From NCBI GenBank assembly GCA_036417435.1, contig CM070900.1, forward strand, positions 115,111,315 to 115,175,314: 64,000 bases of DNA, given 5' to 3'. Below, piece by piece: positions 1 through 11,738 of the stretch (within the stretch, counting starts at the first letter, position 1; every line of letters begins with the position of its first letter). The notes beneath the pieces are model-generated. The model was not told the origin of the DNA, did not search any database, and saw only the letters and a list, made by a program, of their open reading frames with translations. This stretch comes from Inia geoffrensis (lineage: Eukaryota; Chordata; Mammalia; Artiodactyla; Iniidae). Both the position numbers and the translations under genes were made by a program.

Positions 1-1900
1 AGGCCACACCCACGTAAGCAAGCCCTCATCATCATTTAAGATACTATGCAAATACCACTTCTGACCATTTCCTCCATCCTAAGTGGAGGTAGGCCTATGT
101 TTTTTCTGTTTCCCAAGTACTACACTGCTTTTATTACCCTTTTAAAAATCATGTTGTAATTGTCAGTTCTTGTCTGTCTCCCCAGTAATTTCTTCAATTA
201 TCCATCCTTCTAGTATTTGTTAAGCAACCTCTGGGTCAGACCACCTTCTACATAATGAGAATATAATAGTGAACAAAAAAATTCCTGGTTTCGTAGTGCT
301 CATAGTCTACTATGGGAAATGGAAAAAAATATACTTTATAGAGTGCCAGGTAGTGATTAGTGCAAGAAAAAAAAAAAAAAGTCAGGAAACATGGGTGCTT
401 TATGGAAAGAATGGTTGAATAAGTCCTCCTGTATTTTGTAATATTTGAGCACAAACCTGACAAAGAGAAGGAAAAAACCAGGCTGAGAACTAGGTAAGGG
501 TATATAGGGGAAAGTGTAATACAAGCAGAAGGATCTGTAAGTGTGAAGGCCTCTTTATTTGAAGACTTATTCACCTTTTCCTGCCCCATTACCAACCAGA
601 GCCTGGCAAACATCCAATAAAAATTGGGAGAATTATTGCTGAGCTCATGGCCTAGTAAGGATATTATTCCAATTCACCTCCCTTTGCCTAGAGGAAAAAT
701 AAAACTGCAGAGAGTTCTGTACTTCCCTCCTGAGAACATCCTAACAAACAGTGGTCTTATAGGCCAGCTCAAATGCCACTCAACAATCCCTTCCATGCAT
801 ATTCTCATAGCACCTAGTTTTTACTTCCTCTGGGGTACATATCTCATTTGCTTTACATTGCAAACATTTGTGTACAGTTATTATCTTCCTTCAAATTCTT
901 GGGAACCCAGATCATGACTTTTTTTTTTAAATTCTGTTTTTTACACATCTTTTAGCTTGGTACTTGCACATAAGAATAACCCTGAACAGAGTGTCTGGAT
1001 AATTCTAACTAGGTTAGGCAAATATTAAGAAAGGCTACATCCTTATCGAAGACTTAAGGATTGTAGGGGAGGAGAATACACCTCTCCTTCCAAGAAGGCT
1101 TATTAGCAGCTGCCACAATAAGTGTTTTCCTAATTATCTTTTATAATGCTGTCTCGTGGGTCTCTTTATAATTTTTCCTGGCTGAGCAAGGAGGTTAGTC
1201 AAGTTCTCAAGGGAATTTCTGAAGCCTAAATGGATGTTTCAACAGTGGAGAGATGCGGGATGGGGACAGGAACCTGGTGTTAATAGTGGGGGTGGTTTCT
1301 GTGGCTGTTGGGGCCACGCCCAGGCATTATCCACTTTTCCCGTCCTCTCAAGGTGCGGCTGCCTCCACCTTTCCTCAGTTGAGCCTTTCTCCCAACTTTC
1401 TTTGCTCTCTTCCAAGAGCGGACAAACAATGCAAAACAAAGGAGGGTAGGGGAACGAATATATAATTTAATTTTTTAGAAGACAGGAAAAATCTTATCAA
1501 CAACACCGCTTCCCCATGATACAGGGTAAAGTGCTAACAGTTAAGAAAACATACTGAATAGTCTGTCCTTAGCTGCAAGTCTGCGGCAATGACTCGTGTT
1601 TGAACCAATCATACCAAAGGAATTGGAAATCTACCATCAGTAAGAGCATAAATTCCATTCTCACTGCAAACAGTCCTAGGAAGTGGAGACTAGGTAAAAA
1701 TTGGAAACGACAATTTTAAACGATTGTGAAGGGATTAAAAGAAGGGGACGTAAAGCTATCTCCCAATGCCCCTCAATCCAGAGGCGCTTTAATGAATCTC
1801 CACTCCTGACTTCCCCCACCTTCTCCATGTGCCCCTTTAACTCCCCACTCACCCTCTCCAACTCCTCCCAAGCCCTCAGTTGCCTCCTCTGTTACCTGCT
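1..1900. other. Upstream flank of MBLAC2, no gene seen
   Basis: I see no coding exon on either strand. In the human order I recall, POLR3G is transcribed away from MBLAC2 (here it would be the minus strand, leftward). I looked for its N-terminal coding exon and did not find it, so only non-coding POLR3G sequence could lie here. Around 190-330 and 730-800 there are weak resemblances to old LINE2 relics. A short A-run sits near 366-380. The open frames here have no recognisable protein features. Confidence 0.5.
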
Positions 1901-1929
1901 CACTAAGTCTCGAGGCTTGGAAAACTGTG

Positions 1930-3130
1930 CAACCGAAGTGCCGGCCGGCAAGGAAGGGGTGCGGACAGAACGTTCCGACGCTCCGGTGCCGGTTCCACCT
2001 CTGGAGAAGCGCGCTCCGCCCTCCACGCGGCCTCAGAGCCGCGTTCAAACCCAACCAATTAGCCCCACCCATTCCCTAGCTAGGCCCCGCCCTCCTGGCA
2101 AAGAGCTTTTTAGCCCTTGGCGGGCGCCGTAGTCGTCCAACCCCTTTGGCCTGACTCTTTCTGCGCCAGCTGGAAGTGCGCATCATAGCGCGCGGTGGGT
2201 GGGCTGCCCCTCTACATCCCACACTTAGCTCTCGGCCTTTGCCGTCAGACCCCCAGAGGTGCGAAGAGTTATCACTTTCTGGATCTCTCGTCTACTGCAT
2301 TGGCCCCTGCGTTAACGCTCCCTTGTGCTACGGCCAGTGAGGCTGCGATTGTTCCAGCGCCCCGGTGCGAGGAGAGCAGCTCCTGCTCTCTGCGGACCTG
2401 GCAGGAGGGTGCGGGCGGACGCTCCAGGCAGAGTCTCCGCGCGTCTTTCCTCCTCCTGGTTCTCCCCCCAACCCCATCCGCATCCCCCGCCCCCTCCTTG
2501 CTCTGCGCTTTCTCCCGGGCTGCGGGCAGACCGCTCCATACAGCTGCAGCGCCCGAGTCTGTACAGCCTGCGGGAGGCACACACGTCCACACCCACTCCG
2601 CCTGGCCGCATCCTTGCCCAGCATGTCTGCGCTTGAGTGGTACGCCCACAAGTCCCTGGGCGACGGCGTCTTCTGGATTCAGGAACGCTTCTATGAGTCT
2701 GGCAACCGCGCCAACATCTGGCTGGTGCGCGGCTCCGAGCAGGACGTGGTGATCGACACAGGCCTGGGGCTGCGCAGCCTCCCGGAGTACCTGTACTCCT
2801 CCGGCCTCTTGCAGGACCGCAGGGCCAAAGAGGATGCGGCGTGCCGGCCACTGCTGGCTGTGGCCACCCACGTGCACTTCGACCACTCCGGCGGCCTCTA
2901 CCAGTTCGACCGGGTGGCGGTGCACCACGCCGAGGCCGAGGCGCTGGCTCGCGGGGACAACTTTGAGACCGTGACCTGGCTCTCCGACAGTGAGGTGGTG
3001 CGGGCGCCGAGCCCGGGCTGGAGGGCCAGGCAGTTCCGAGTGCAAGCGGTGCAGCCCACCGTCATCCTGCAGGATGGTAATGGTCCCTCACGGGCGCGCG
3101 TTCTCTCATTAAGGGAAGGGACTGGGGAGA
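1930..3130. promoter_or_regulatory. CpG island with MBLAC2 promoter
   Basis: A sharp rise in GC and CpG content begins near 1930 and ends shortly after the exon 1 donor. It contains a CCAAT box (2055-2059) and a GC/Sp1-type box (2084-2091), with no clear TATA box. Dispersed initiation is typical of such promoters. By synteny with human, the island is probably the bidirectional MBLAC2/POLR3G promoter, but the leftward transcript cannot be shown from the sequence. The MBLAC2 5' UTR probably lies within about 2300-2622; its start is not determinable here. Confidence 0.8.
2623..3076 (+). CDS. MBLAC2: MBLAC2 exon 1 (metallo-beta-lactamase domain protein 2, N-terminal part)
   Basis: Encodes residues 1-151 plus the first base of codon 152. 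The start is the ATG in [10 protein letters not shown]; the open frame extends upstream to another ATG, but that part is 5' UTR with no similarity to the family. The metallo-hydrolase signature HVHFDHSGG is at residues 83-91, so H83, H85, D87 and H88 are the first zinc ligands. The 5' splice donor is GTAATG right after base 3076 and splits a Gly codon. MBLAC2 proteins are zinc-dependent hydrolases reported to act as palmitoyl-CoA/acyl-CoA thioesterases at membranes and in secreted vesicles. With exon 2 the protein is 279 residues, the usual family length, and no key residue is missing. I read this as an intact functional gene. Confidence 0.96.
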
Positions 3131-3949
3131 AACTGTCCGAGGGGTGCTTGTTGCAGACCTGCTTGGCTGTAAGGTGTCACATCGCAGAAACACTACTTCT
3201 GTTTCTCCCTTCCCTGAGTCAAAAGCCCACTCGACCATAGAGTCTTTGGAAGGCCACTGCAGCCTTCCCTACCAGAGACAAGCTCCTGGCACCTTGTAGT
3301 AATGCTGAGTACTCGACTGAAAGCCGGCCCCACCCCCTAGTCAGTTTCCTGTGTAACGTACGGTATGTAGTAACGCTATAGAGACTTCTGACTAGGATTC
3401 CCATTCTTTTCCCGAACACAAGTCTGACATTTCCAGGCACTTTTCTAGCGAAAAGACTCTTAAGGAATGATGCCTCATGGAGAGTGCGTGTCATGTTCTA
3501 TGCTTTTGAGAACTGCTGACCATCGGCTGGGTATGAAGAATTCCCACCTGTAGGCTTAGAAAGCCGTTAGAGAGCAGTGGTTCTAATCTGCTCGTGCATC
3601 TTTATCTTTCAGATAGGTTTCTGTTCTTGATGTTGCCTCACAAGAGAAAAAGCTTGATTGTGAACATGAAAAGTAGAATGTGTCTGAGTCTTATGTTATG
3701 ACAGCTCTCTATTCTGGTTGAAAGCAAGGCCTGAGAAAGATTAATAAGGAGGCTATTTCCCGTAATGGTGAAGTATGTGGACTAATGCTTAGATAACCTT
3801 GGGCCTCTTTGGCTCTGTGAAAAGCAGGATGGGGTTCAGAAAGAAACTAATGGAATAAAACAGTGTAGGGTTCCAGCCCTTCCAACCTCACACAGTCACT
3901 TAAATAATTAAGCCAGTTGGTCACAGCAGTGATATTTGTATATTAATTT

Positions 3950-4090
3950 CTTTTTTCTTTTTAGAATGCTTCTGTTGATTTTATCCTCACAACACATTTG
4001 AAGTGAGGCTACTGACCCCCAATTAAATGGCTTGTCTAGAGTCCACAGAGCAAGATACAGATAAAAGCTAGGATTGCAACCCAGGCACAA
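3950..4090 (+). repeat. MIR-like SINE relic
   Basis: Contains the diverged MIR core pattern (TCCTCACAAC, a stretch about removing a gene segment from active pairing with GGCTTGTCTAGAGTC, then CAACCCAGGC). Old and heavily diverged; assignment is by eye. Confidence 0.5.
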
Positions 4091-4739
4091 TAGATCAAAG
4101 CATGCAGATCATACATAAATCCTACCCCATAAATATATTATGGTAATTCTGAGTAGGAGGTGAAACCCTCTTTCCTTTCTATCTTGAAGCTCTTTTATTT
4201 GCCAAATTAATTTATTAAACCGTGCCCCTAAGAGGCAGAAAAATCCAGTTGCTGCAGTACAATAAGTCTCACTTTTATGACCAACCAGTATGACAAATAA
4301 TGAAGTACTTTACAAAAATGAGTTCATCTTACAGATGAGAGCTTGATCACTTGAGGCATAAAAAAAAGAAAACAAGATTCTATACCTCACACCCCACTTA
4401 AACAGACTTTTCATTAAAATTTTAAATCTAAAGATTAAAAAAAACAATGGTTTAGGTGGGAGTCTTACATTACCTGACAATTTGAGATGAAAGAAAACTA
4501 AATTTACATTAAAGGTACTTTTAATTGCTGTATTTCTTGATGGAATTGATACTTTTAGAGGTAGGATTTCCATGCAGTTGATGGGTATTCAGACTAAATT
4601 AACACCCAGCCCCCCTCCAAAAAAAAAGTTTACATCAGTATTTAAAATATATTTAAATTGTCTAAATGAATAAATGACTTTTGATTTATTTACTTTTGCT
4701 TCTGTGCCAGAAATAGGAAATCAATGATGAAAGAATGAT

Positions 4740-4860
4740 AGGAATTATTGTTTTATAGATGAAGAATCCACACAGGCTTGAATATCATACCTGAAGTCAC
4801 ATAGTTAGGGAAAGAGCTCGGACTGGAAACCAGGTTTCCTAAATCCCAGCTGATGCTGGA
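4740..4860 (+). repeat. MIR-like SINE relic
   Basis: Shows the order TTTTATAGATGA, CTGAAGTCACATAG and CTCGGACTGGAAACCAGG, which follows the MIR core and 3' portion. Old mammalian-wide SINE in the MBLAC2 intron. Confidence 0.6.
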
Positions 4861-5206
4861 ATTACAGGATTTTGGAGTTGCAAGGAACCTGCAAGCTACT
4901 TTTGTGGTGCTTTAAGCCTTTGAAAGTGTGAAATGAAAGGTTAAGATTTACTAAAAACTTTGAAGGTGGTAATACTGTGTTAAATTAAAAATTGTTTTTC
5001 ATTAGGAGCTGGATGTCTCACCCTCTCAAGTAGTATCTAATATCCTCTTTTCTCAGGAATATTAATTTCCTGTCTCTTCTGAATGGTGTGGCCTGCTAAC
5101 TTGATATTATCATAATCCAGGTACCTGGAAGGAGATAGAAAATATTTATATTAAAAACTCATACACAGTTACGTACACACAAACCGTACATACCTAACAG
5201 CATGAA

Positions 5207-5249
5207 GTCTTCATTGTTTTTTTTTTTTTTTTTTTGTCTTCATTGTTTT
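5207..5249 (-). repeat. Poly(T) block between identical 14-bp direct repeats
   Basis: The motif GTCTTCATTGTTTT occurs at 5207-5220 and again at 5236-5249, with only T residues between. This is the footprint expected of a target-primed insertion so strongly 5'-truncated that only the poly(A) tail (minus-strand orientation) entered. Confidence 0.65.
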
Positions 5250-6098
5250 GGTTAGAAAATAAGGAGGCTGAATTCATTAGCTTATTACATTTCATTTAGT
5301 GTATTGATGACCACCTGTCATGGAGAAGCATAAATCTGTGCAGTGTATCACTAACCCAAAAGCTTACTTGTGTGTGAGGGACAAGGAAGACAAGGAGAGA
5401 TCATCATCCAGTGCATGCATCATCTTTGATGGAAAAACAACTCGCCCTACTAATAGTGAAATCATATCTTCCTATAAGAAGATAGCAATAAACCCTAAAC
5501 TGATACAGCACATTCTTCTTGAATGGGCACACATCATTCTGCCTGTTTTTCACAATAGGCAGGCATTTTGGCCCCTATTGTACATGTTTAAACAATTTTG
5601 CTAGAGTCATCAAGATATTAGAACAGTTGTTTCAGGTAAACTTAAAAATCATTTCAGGAGGTTAAAAACAAAAAATGGATTCCAGAAAGGTAGCAGATTA
5701 AACGAACACATCTAATTTGACTCCCTCTCAAAATCCCACTAAGATTACAGCAAATGCACCATGGTTTGTCTATTTGTTTTATGTATAAATCCACATTGAC
5801 TGAGGTTCTGTTTTGGATGCTGGAGAGTAAATGTGGTGGCTGAGTTAGCAGTTTTATCCTATGCCAGCAATAGAAAATTGAGAGCCAATCCAGTTTGCAC
5901 TGCAGGAGACTTAAAAGGCTCAGGAATTAGCAGTAGCTGGTACCTTAGTGGGGGCAAAGGGAAGAAAACAAAAATAAGTAGAATTGGTTGAGAGCCATTT
6001 AAGAAGCTGTTAAAACTCTGAACTCTTCTCCCTAAGTGAATGCTCCTCTCCCCAGAGTTAGTTTGTTCTCTGGCAAGAATAAAGTAAAGGTGTTTCTT

Positions 6099-6212
6099 TT
6101 TTTTTTTTGGCTGCGCCATGCAGCATATGAGATCTTAGTTCCCCCACCAGGGATTGAACCCATCCTGCAGTGGAAGCGAGGAGTCTTAACCACTGGACCA
6201 CCAGGGAAGTCG
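6099..6212 (-). repeat. Short CHR-like tRNA-derived SINE
   Basis: Minus-strand element with the ends GGCTGCGCCATG and CACCAGGGAAGTC, flanked by 13-bp direct repeats AAAGGTGTTTCTT (6086-6098) and AAAGGGGTTTCTT (6218-6230), one mismatch. It lacks the longer CHR-1/CHR-2 body and looks like the older, short cetartiodactyl tRNA-SINE subfamily. Confidence 0.85.
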
Positions 6213-6289
6213 CAAGCAAAGGGGTTTCTTGACTGAGGGATGCCAAGTACTAATGAGCTCAGGAGTTCAGATGGAAAATAGGAGGGATA

Positions 6290-6345
6290 AGTGTATGTGT
6301 ATATATATATACAAATAAAGAATAGATAGATAGATAGGTAATATA
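6290..6345. repeat. Simple repeat, (TG/TA)n and (GATA)n
   Basis: Alternating TGTA/TATA tract followed by short GATA repeats and another TATA tract. Confidence 0.75.
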
Positions 6346-6559
6346 TATGTTCTGTACTAGTTTCCCAGAAGAATGAGAGTCAGGCCTTTACTGCTTCCCC
6401 ACCCAAGTAGGAAACTAGAAGAATCTTATCTGGAAAATCTGCCCAGCCCTAGAGGAAAGACTAAGATGCTGATTCCTAAGTAATCCTTGGCTTGAACTTT
6501 CTACAGGGAAGCCTAGATCACCAGGCCCCATGCATGTGCTTCAAACAACTTTTTCATTA

Positions 6560-7640
6560 TCCCCCGACTCTTAAACAGACAACCAAGCATTATAAAAAAT
6601 CTGAGAAAATCATCTCACATGAAATCAAATACTAAAACATCATAAAGCAACTTGAGAGGAGAGGGCAATCATTAATATCATCAGGGGATAACAGAATCTA
6701 TTACATTCAAAATATCTGAGAGGCAACAGGATGCCTTAAAAATAAGCAGCAGACAGAACAATATTCACACTCATAAAAGAACTCTTGGAATTTAAAATGT
6801 CAGAAATTATTTAGTAGAATATCTGGAAGATAAAGTTGAAAAACATACAAAATGAACAAAAAGGCAAAATGAAAAGTAGGAGAGAACCAGTAAAGGACCA
6901 GTGTGAAAAATCTGACATTGGAATAATAGGAGCACAGACAGAGCAAATAGAGCAAGTAGAGGAAAAGAAACATAGTAGAGAAAATTCGAGAAAATATCCC
7001 ATGATTAAGGGATGTAAATTTCCAGATTGAAAGAGCCCACGGAGTTCCCTGCACAATGGATGAAAACACATCCAACCCAAGGCACATTATTATAAAATTT
7101 CAGAACACTGGGATCAAAGAAGAGTCTACGGGCTTCCAAATTTAAAGAAAAAAAAGTCATCTGAAAAAAAGATTATAATGGCTTTGGAGCTAGAAAAGAA
7201 GAGCTGTGCTTTATCTAACTAAAACTGATTTCCAACTTAGAATTCTAACATCCATTCCACTATCAATCAAGTTCTCAAAATATCCCGCATGCTATTACTT
7301 AGGAAGATACTAAAATATACCTTTATGCTGTTTACTCCCTTCAAAATAAGGGAGTAAACCAAGAGGAAGCTATGGAGTAAAGGAAACAGGAGATCTAACG
7401 CAAGAGAAAGTTGAAAGGAAGCATCAGGATGATGGCAAACGATGACACTGACGATAGAGCCTCAGGCACAGAGTGTTCCAGATTTAAGCAGTTGAATCAT
7501 TACTCTTTTGAGGGGTGAAAGTGAGAAATGTATATATGTGTGCTGATGGTAGGTGGACAGAGAGGAGTAAAAAGAGCTACTAAAAATCCTTATATTTCAT
7601 AGTGGCAGTCAATGGACAACATCTAAAATTTAAAAACCAA
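6560..7640 (+). repeat. Old retroelement block, probably L1-related
   Basis: A-rich sense-orientation sequence with phrases familiar from an old mammalian LINE (for example TTCCAACTTAGAATTCTAAC and AGGAAACAGGAGATCTAAC). Open frames are short and broken. The family assignment is uncertain; dispersed repeat is more secure than L1. Confidence 0.45.
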
Positions 7641-9135
7641 GAAATTGTAATACATGAATGAAATCAGTAGAGTATATCTAATTGGGAAAACAAGAAATGG
7701 AGTATAAATATTATTTACATAACTATATCTAGTAGAGGCAACTAGCAGAAGAAGTTGCTAAAATTGTTAAAAGTTGTTGCCTCTTGGGAGCAGAATTGGA
7801 GATAGAGCCAGGATGGGTTAAAGAATATTTTAAGCCCTTCTGAAGTATTTTATTTGAAATATGTACATCTAGTTTGTTGATTAAAAATGAAATAAAAATT
7901 AAAAATTGGGGATGCCAGGATGGGAAACGGTATTTGAGAAGCCAAGAGAAGTCTAGTATGGTTGGAATCTGGTGACAACTGGGTTAGCATGAGGGCTTGG
8001 AAGGATAGTGTGTGTATATATATATTTATATATGATATATGTATGATACATTTCATAGGCAGTTTTGGTTCTTATAAGAGAAGTCTTGATGAAATTATAT
8101 GTGAGCATTGTAAGCATAAGGGAGGCATTTATAAAGCCATAGGGTAATGGCAGATCTAGGGATATTCAGTCACTATGGCCTTATCAATTGCTTATAGTTG
8201 GTATCCATTTTGATAGGTGGGTGCTTATGTCTTATCTGTTGCTAAGTATTTTGAGTATCACCTTGCCTTGAATATCAAAAACCCATAAGACTCTACCCTT
8301 CCATTGGTAATTCTCTAGAGCTCCTTTTTTAGCATCGAACTTCCCTCATTCCTTTCCTTTCTGTACATTTATTAAACAATCTGTCTCCAACAGCTCTATT
8401 ATTAAATCAACTTAGCTATAATTTCCTTTACCTTACTTGCCAATCATACAGGAAATGGCAGTGGTTTGTGATCCCCAGGAGCACTTTAAATCTGGAACAA
8501 TTATCCTGTGAAGTAATCTGGCCCCTTATGACTAGAATGTGGGGAACTTTGGGAGTACCTGATTCCATTTTAATGTAGTTTTGGGATTCAAGGCAAGACC
8601 AGAACAATCCCTACTCCCATCCCGGGCCCCACTGATCTGTTTTGTGTCACTATAGTTTTGTTTTCTGAAAATTTTCTACAAATGTAATCATATAATATAT
8701 TTTGTATCTTTCATCTGGCATACTGTTTTGGAGATTCATCCATGTTGCTTTATCTATTAATAATTCCTTTCTATTGCTGAGAAATAACTCATTTCTGGAT
8801 ATAACACATTTTATATATTCATCTGTTGAAGGAAATTTGAACTTTCTAGTTTGAAATTGTTATGAATAATGCAGCATGAAAATTTGCATATAAGCCTTTG
8901 TGGTGGATGCATGCTTTCATTTCCTTGGTAAATAGCTAGAAATGGAATTCCTGGGTTGTATGGTAAATGTATGTTAAATGTTTAAGAAGGTGCCAAACTG
9001 TTTTCCAAAGTGCTATACCATTTTACATTCCCAAGTGCAGTGTATAAGAGATCCAGTTTCTCCACATCTCTGTCAATGCTTGATTCTGTCAGTCCTTTTG
9101 ATTTTAGCCATTCTAGTGAGTATGTAGTGGTATTT

Positions 9136-9218
9136 CATTGAGGTTTAATTTGCATTTCCCTAATGACTAATGACATTGAGGTTTAATTTGCATTTCCCTA
9201 ATGACTAATGACATTGAG
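9136..9218 (+). repeat. Tandem 38-bp duplication inside L1
   Basis: A 38-bp unit beginning CATTGAGGTTTAATTTGCAT is present twice with no differences (9136-9173, 9174-9211), followed by the first bases of a third copy. The identity of the units suggests a recent local duplication within the antisense L1. Confidence 0.85.
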
Positions 9219-9288
9219 CATCTTTTCAGGTACTTATTTGCTATTCAAATATCTTCTTTGTTTAAGGGTCTATCAAAATCTTTTCTCT

Positions 9289-9491
9289 GGGCTTCCCTGG
9301 TGGTGCAGTGGTTGAGAGTCCGCCTGCCGATGCAGGGGACGCGGGTTCGTGCCCCGGTCCGGGAAGATCCCACATGCCGTGGAGTGGCTAGGCCCGTGAG
9401 CCATGGCCGCTGAGCCTGCATGTCCGGAGCCTGTGCTCCGCAACGGGAGAGAGGCCACAACAGTGAGAGGCCCACATACCACAGAAAAAAA
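9289..9491 (+). repeat. CHR-2 SINE, sense
   Basis: tRNA-derived SINE starting GGGCTTCCCTGG, with the B-box-like GGTTCGTGCCC and the CHR-2 tail CAACAGTGAGAGGCCC. Flanked by a 12-bp target duplication AAAATCTTTTCT (9275-9286 and 9492-9503). This subfamily is a cetacean marker. Confidence 0.93.
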
Positions 9492-9998
9492 AAAATCTTT
9501 TCTTTTTTTTAAAAATTGAAAAATTGTTTTCTTATTGAGTTGTAAGTGTTCTTTATATATTCTGAATTCAAGTCCTTTATCAGATATACATTTTGCAAGT
9601 ATTTTCTCCCAGTGTGTGGCCTGCTTTTTCATTTTCTTAATGGTATCTTTTTAAGCAAGGAAGTTTATAACTTGGATGAAGTCCAATTAGTCAGTTTTCT
9701 TTATGTTTTGTGCTTTTTGTGTCATATCTAAGAGCTCTATGACTAGCCCAAGATCACAAAGATTTTCTTGTTTTTTTTTTTTTTTTTTTTTTTTTTGCTG
9801 GAAGCTCTCACATTTAGGATTATGATCCATTTTGAGTTAATTTTTGTTAATATTGTGAAGTAAGGGTTGAGAGGTGCCTATTGTTTATTTGCATATATAT
9901 ATATATCCAAAGTATTCCACTCTAATTTGTTGAGGAGACTATCCTTTTACCCAGTGAATTATCTTAGTTGATACTTTTGTCAAAAATCCACTGACCAT

Positions 9999-10198
9999 GG
10001 GCTTCCCTGGTGGCGCAGTGGTTGAGAGTCCCCCTGCCGATGCTGGGGACACAGGTTCGTGCCCTGATCCGGGAAGATCCCACATGCCGCAGAGCGGCTG
10101 GGCCCATGAGCCATGGCCGCTGAGGCTGCGCGTCCAGAGCCTGTGCTCCGCAACAGGAGAGGCCACAACAGTGAGAGGCCCGCGTACCGCAAAAAAAC
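9999..10198 (+). repeat. CHR-2 SINE, sense
   Basis: Full-length copy between perfect 9-bp repeats ACTGACCAT (9990-9998 and 10199-10207). Internal landmarks are the same as in the copy about 700 bp upstream. Confidence 0.95.
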
Positions 10199-10460
10199 AC
10201 TGACCATATATGTGAGTGTTTTCTTCTGGACTCTAGTCTCTTTCAATGTCTATCATTTAGCCAGCACCACACTCTCCTGATTATTCCAACTTTGTTATAA
10301 CTCTTGAAATTAGATAAGTCCTCCAACTTTGTACCCCTATTTCAAAATTGTTTTGGCTATTCTAGGTCATTTGCATTTCCATATAAATTTCAGAGCCAGA
10401 TTTTCAATTTCTGTATAAAAAAGCATGTCAAGGTCTTGATTGAGATTCTTGAATCTATAG

Positions 10461-10680
10461 ATCTACACTGACCATTAAAGTAGTCACTAGCCACATGTAG
10501 CTATCTAATACAAATTTAAATTAATTAAGATTGATTAAAATTAAAAATTTAGTTCCTTGTTGCACTAGCTTTATTTCAAGTACCATTAGGTACACGTAGC
10601 TGGTGGCTACCATATTGGACAATGCTGATACAGATAATGTTGTTCCATTATCCTAGAAAGTACTATTAGACAGTGCAGTT
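10461..10680. repeat. hAT-type DNA transposon relic (MITE)
   Basis: Contains the familiar non-autonomous hAT phrases TAGCCACATGTAGCTAT, GTGGCTACCATATTGGAC and AGACAGTGCAG in order. Diverged; the exact MER family is not certain. Confidence 0.65.
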
Positions 10681-11214
10681 ATAAGAAAAATTGGATTTAA
10701 TTACCATCCTAACAGCTTTGAGTCTTCCAATCAATGGATATGGCATGTTTCTCCTTTTGCTTAGATCCTCTTTAATTTCTCTTGAAAGTGTTTCTGTAGT
10801 TTTCAGTGTACAAATGTAACAAAACACCTTTTTCATGTGCAATTGAAAAGAACGTGTACCTCACTGTTTTGGTGTAAACTATTTTATATATGTCAGTTAG
10901 GTCAAGCTGGTTGATAGTGTTGTTCAGGTCTTCTGTATCCTTACTGATTTTCAATCTACTTGTATTATGAATTATTCAGAGAGGACTATTCAAATCTCTA
11001 AGCACAGTTGTTGAACTGTTTATTCTTATTTTAATTATGTCAGTTTTTATTTGAAGAAGTTTTAGTCTCTATTTTAGGTACATATGCATTTAGAATTTTT
11101 TTTCATGTATTGACCTAATGTATAACCTCATAAAATGTACCTCTTTCCTCTAGTAATATTCCTATATAAAAATCCATTTCGTCTGACAGTATTGCCACTC
11201 TAGTTCTCTTATTG

Positions 11215-11221
<7 letters not shown>

Positions 11222-11261
<40 letters not shown>

Positions 11262-11738
11262 CGGTACGCGGGCCTCTCACTGTTGTGGACGCGCAGGCTC
11301 AGTGGCCATGGCTCACGGGCCCAGCCGCTCCGCGGCATGTGGGATCTTCCCAGACCGGGGCACGAACCCGTGTCCCCTGCATCGGCAGGCGAACTCTCAA
11401 CCTCTGCGCCACCAGGGAAGCCCCAATATATATATTTTTAATTAATTTATTTTTGGCTGTGTTGGGTCTTCATTGCTGCACGCAGGTTTTCTCTAGTTGT
11501 GGCTAGAAGGGGCTACTCTTAGTTGCAGTGCACTTCTTCATTGTGGTGTCTTCTCTTGTTGCAGAGCATGGGCTCTAGGCACGCGGGCTTCAGTAGTTGT
11601 GGTCTGTGGGCTCAGTAGTTGTGGTGCATGGGCTTAGTTGCTCCATAGCATGTGGGATCTTCCTGGACCAGGGCTCGAACCCGTGTCCCCTGCATTAAGT
11701 TAAGGCAGATTCTTAACCACTGCACCACCAGAGAAGCC
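11222..11738 (-). repeat. CHR-1 SINE, antisense, split by a nested SINE
   Basis: An older ~310-bp CHR-1 type SINE (TTGGCTGTGTTGGGTC to CACCACCAGAGAAGCC) whose tail side is interrupted by a CHR-2 copy. The whole nest lies between 14-bp repeats CTTATTGTTAATAT at 11208-11221 and 11739-11752, which fixes its outer limits. A (TA)n tract forms the tail. Confidence 0.9.
11246..11424 (-). repeat. CHR-2 SINE nested in a CHR-1 SINE, with internal deletion
   Basis: Antisense CHR-2 copy with its T-tract at 11246-11261. The segment between CACTGTTGTGG and ACGCGCAGGCTC is missing compared with other copies (it lacks CCTCTCCCGTTGCGGAGC). It must be younger than the surrounding CHR-1 copy. Confidence 0.9.

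Noticed and set aside
1..2200. POLR3G first coding exon on the minus strand
   Set aside because: Expected from synteny, but no matching start region or splice-bounded exon was found.
2365..2622. N-terminal extension of MBLAC2 from an upstream in-frame ATG
   Set aside because: The extra residues have no similarity to the family; the ATG at 2623 gives the standard 279-residue protein.
2272..3045. 257-codon minus-strand open frame opposite MBLAC2 exon 1
   Set aside because: It mirrors a GC-rich coding exon; the composition alone keeps the antisense frame open and no domain is visible.
5320..5604. 94-codon frame in MBLAC2 intron 1
   Set aside because: No recognisable domain, no splice or promoter context; length is compatible with chance.
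9245..10246. Several 66-119-codon frames around the SINE copies, with similar proteins repeated across the window
   Set aside because: All are translations of CHR SINEs in various frames (recurring Gly/Ser/Trp-rich text); not genes.
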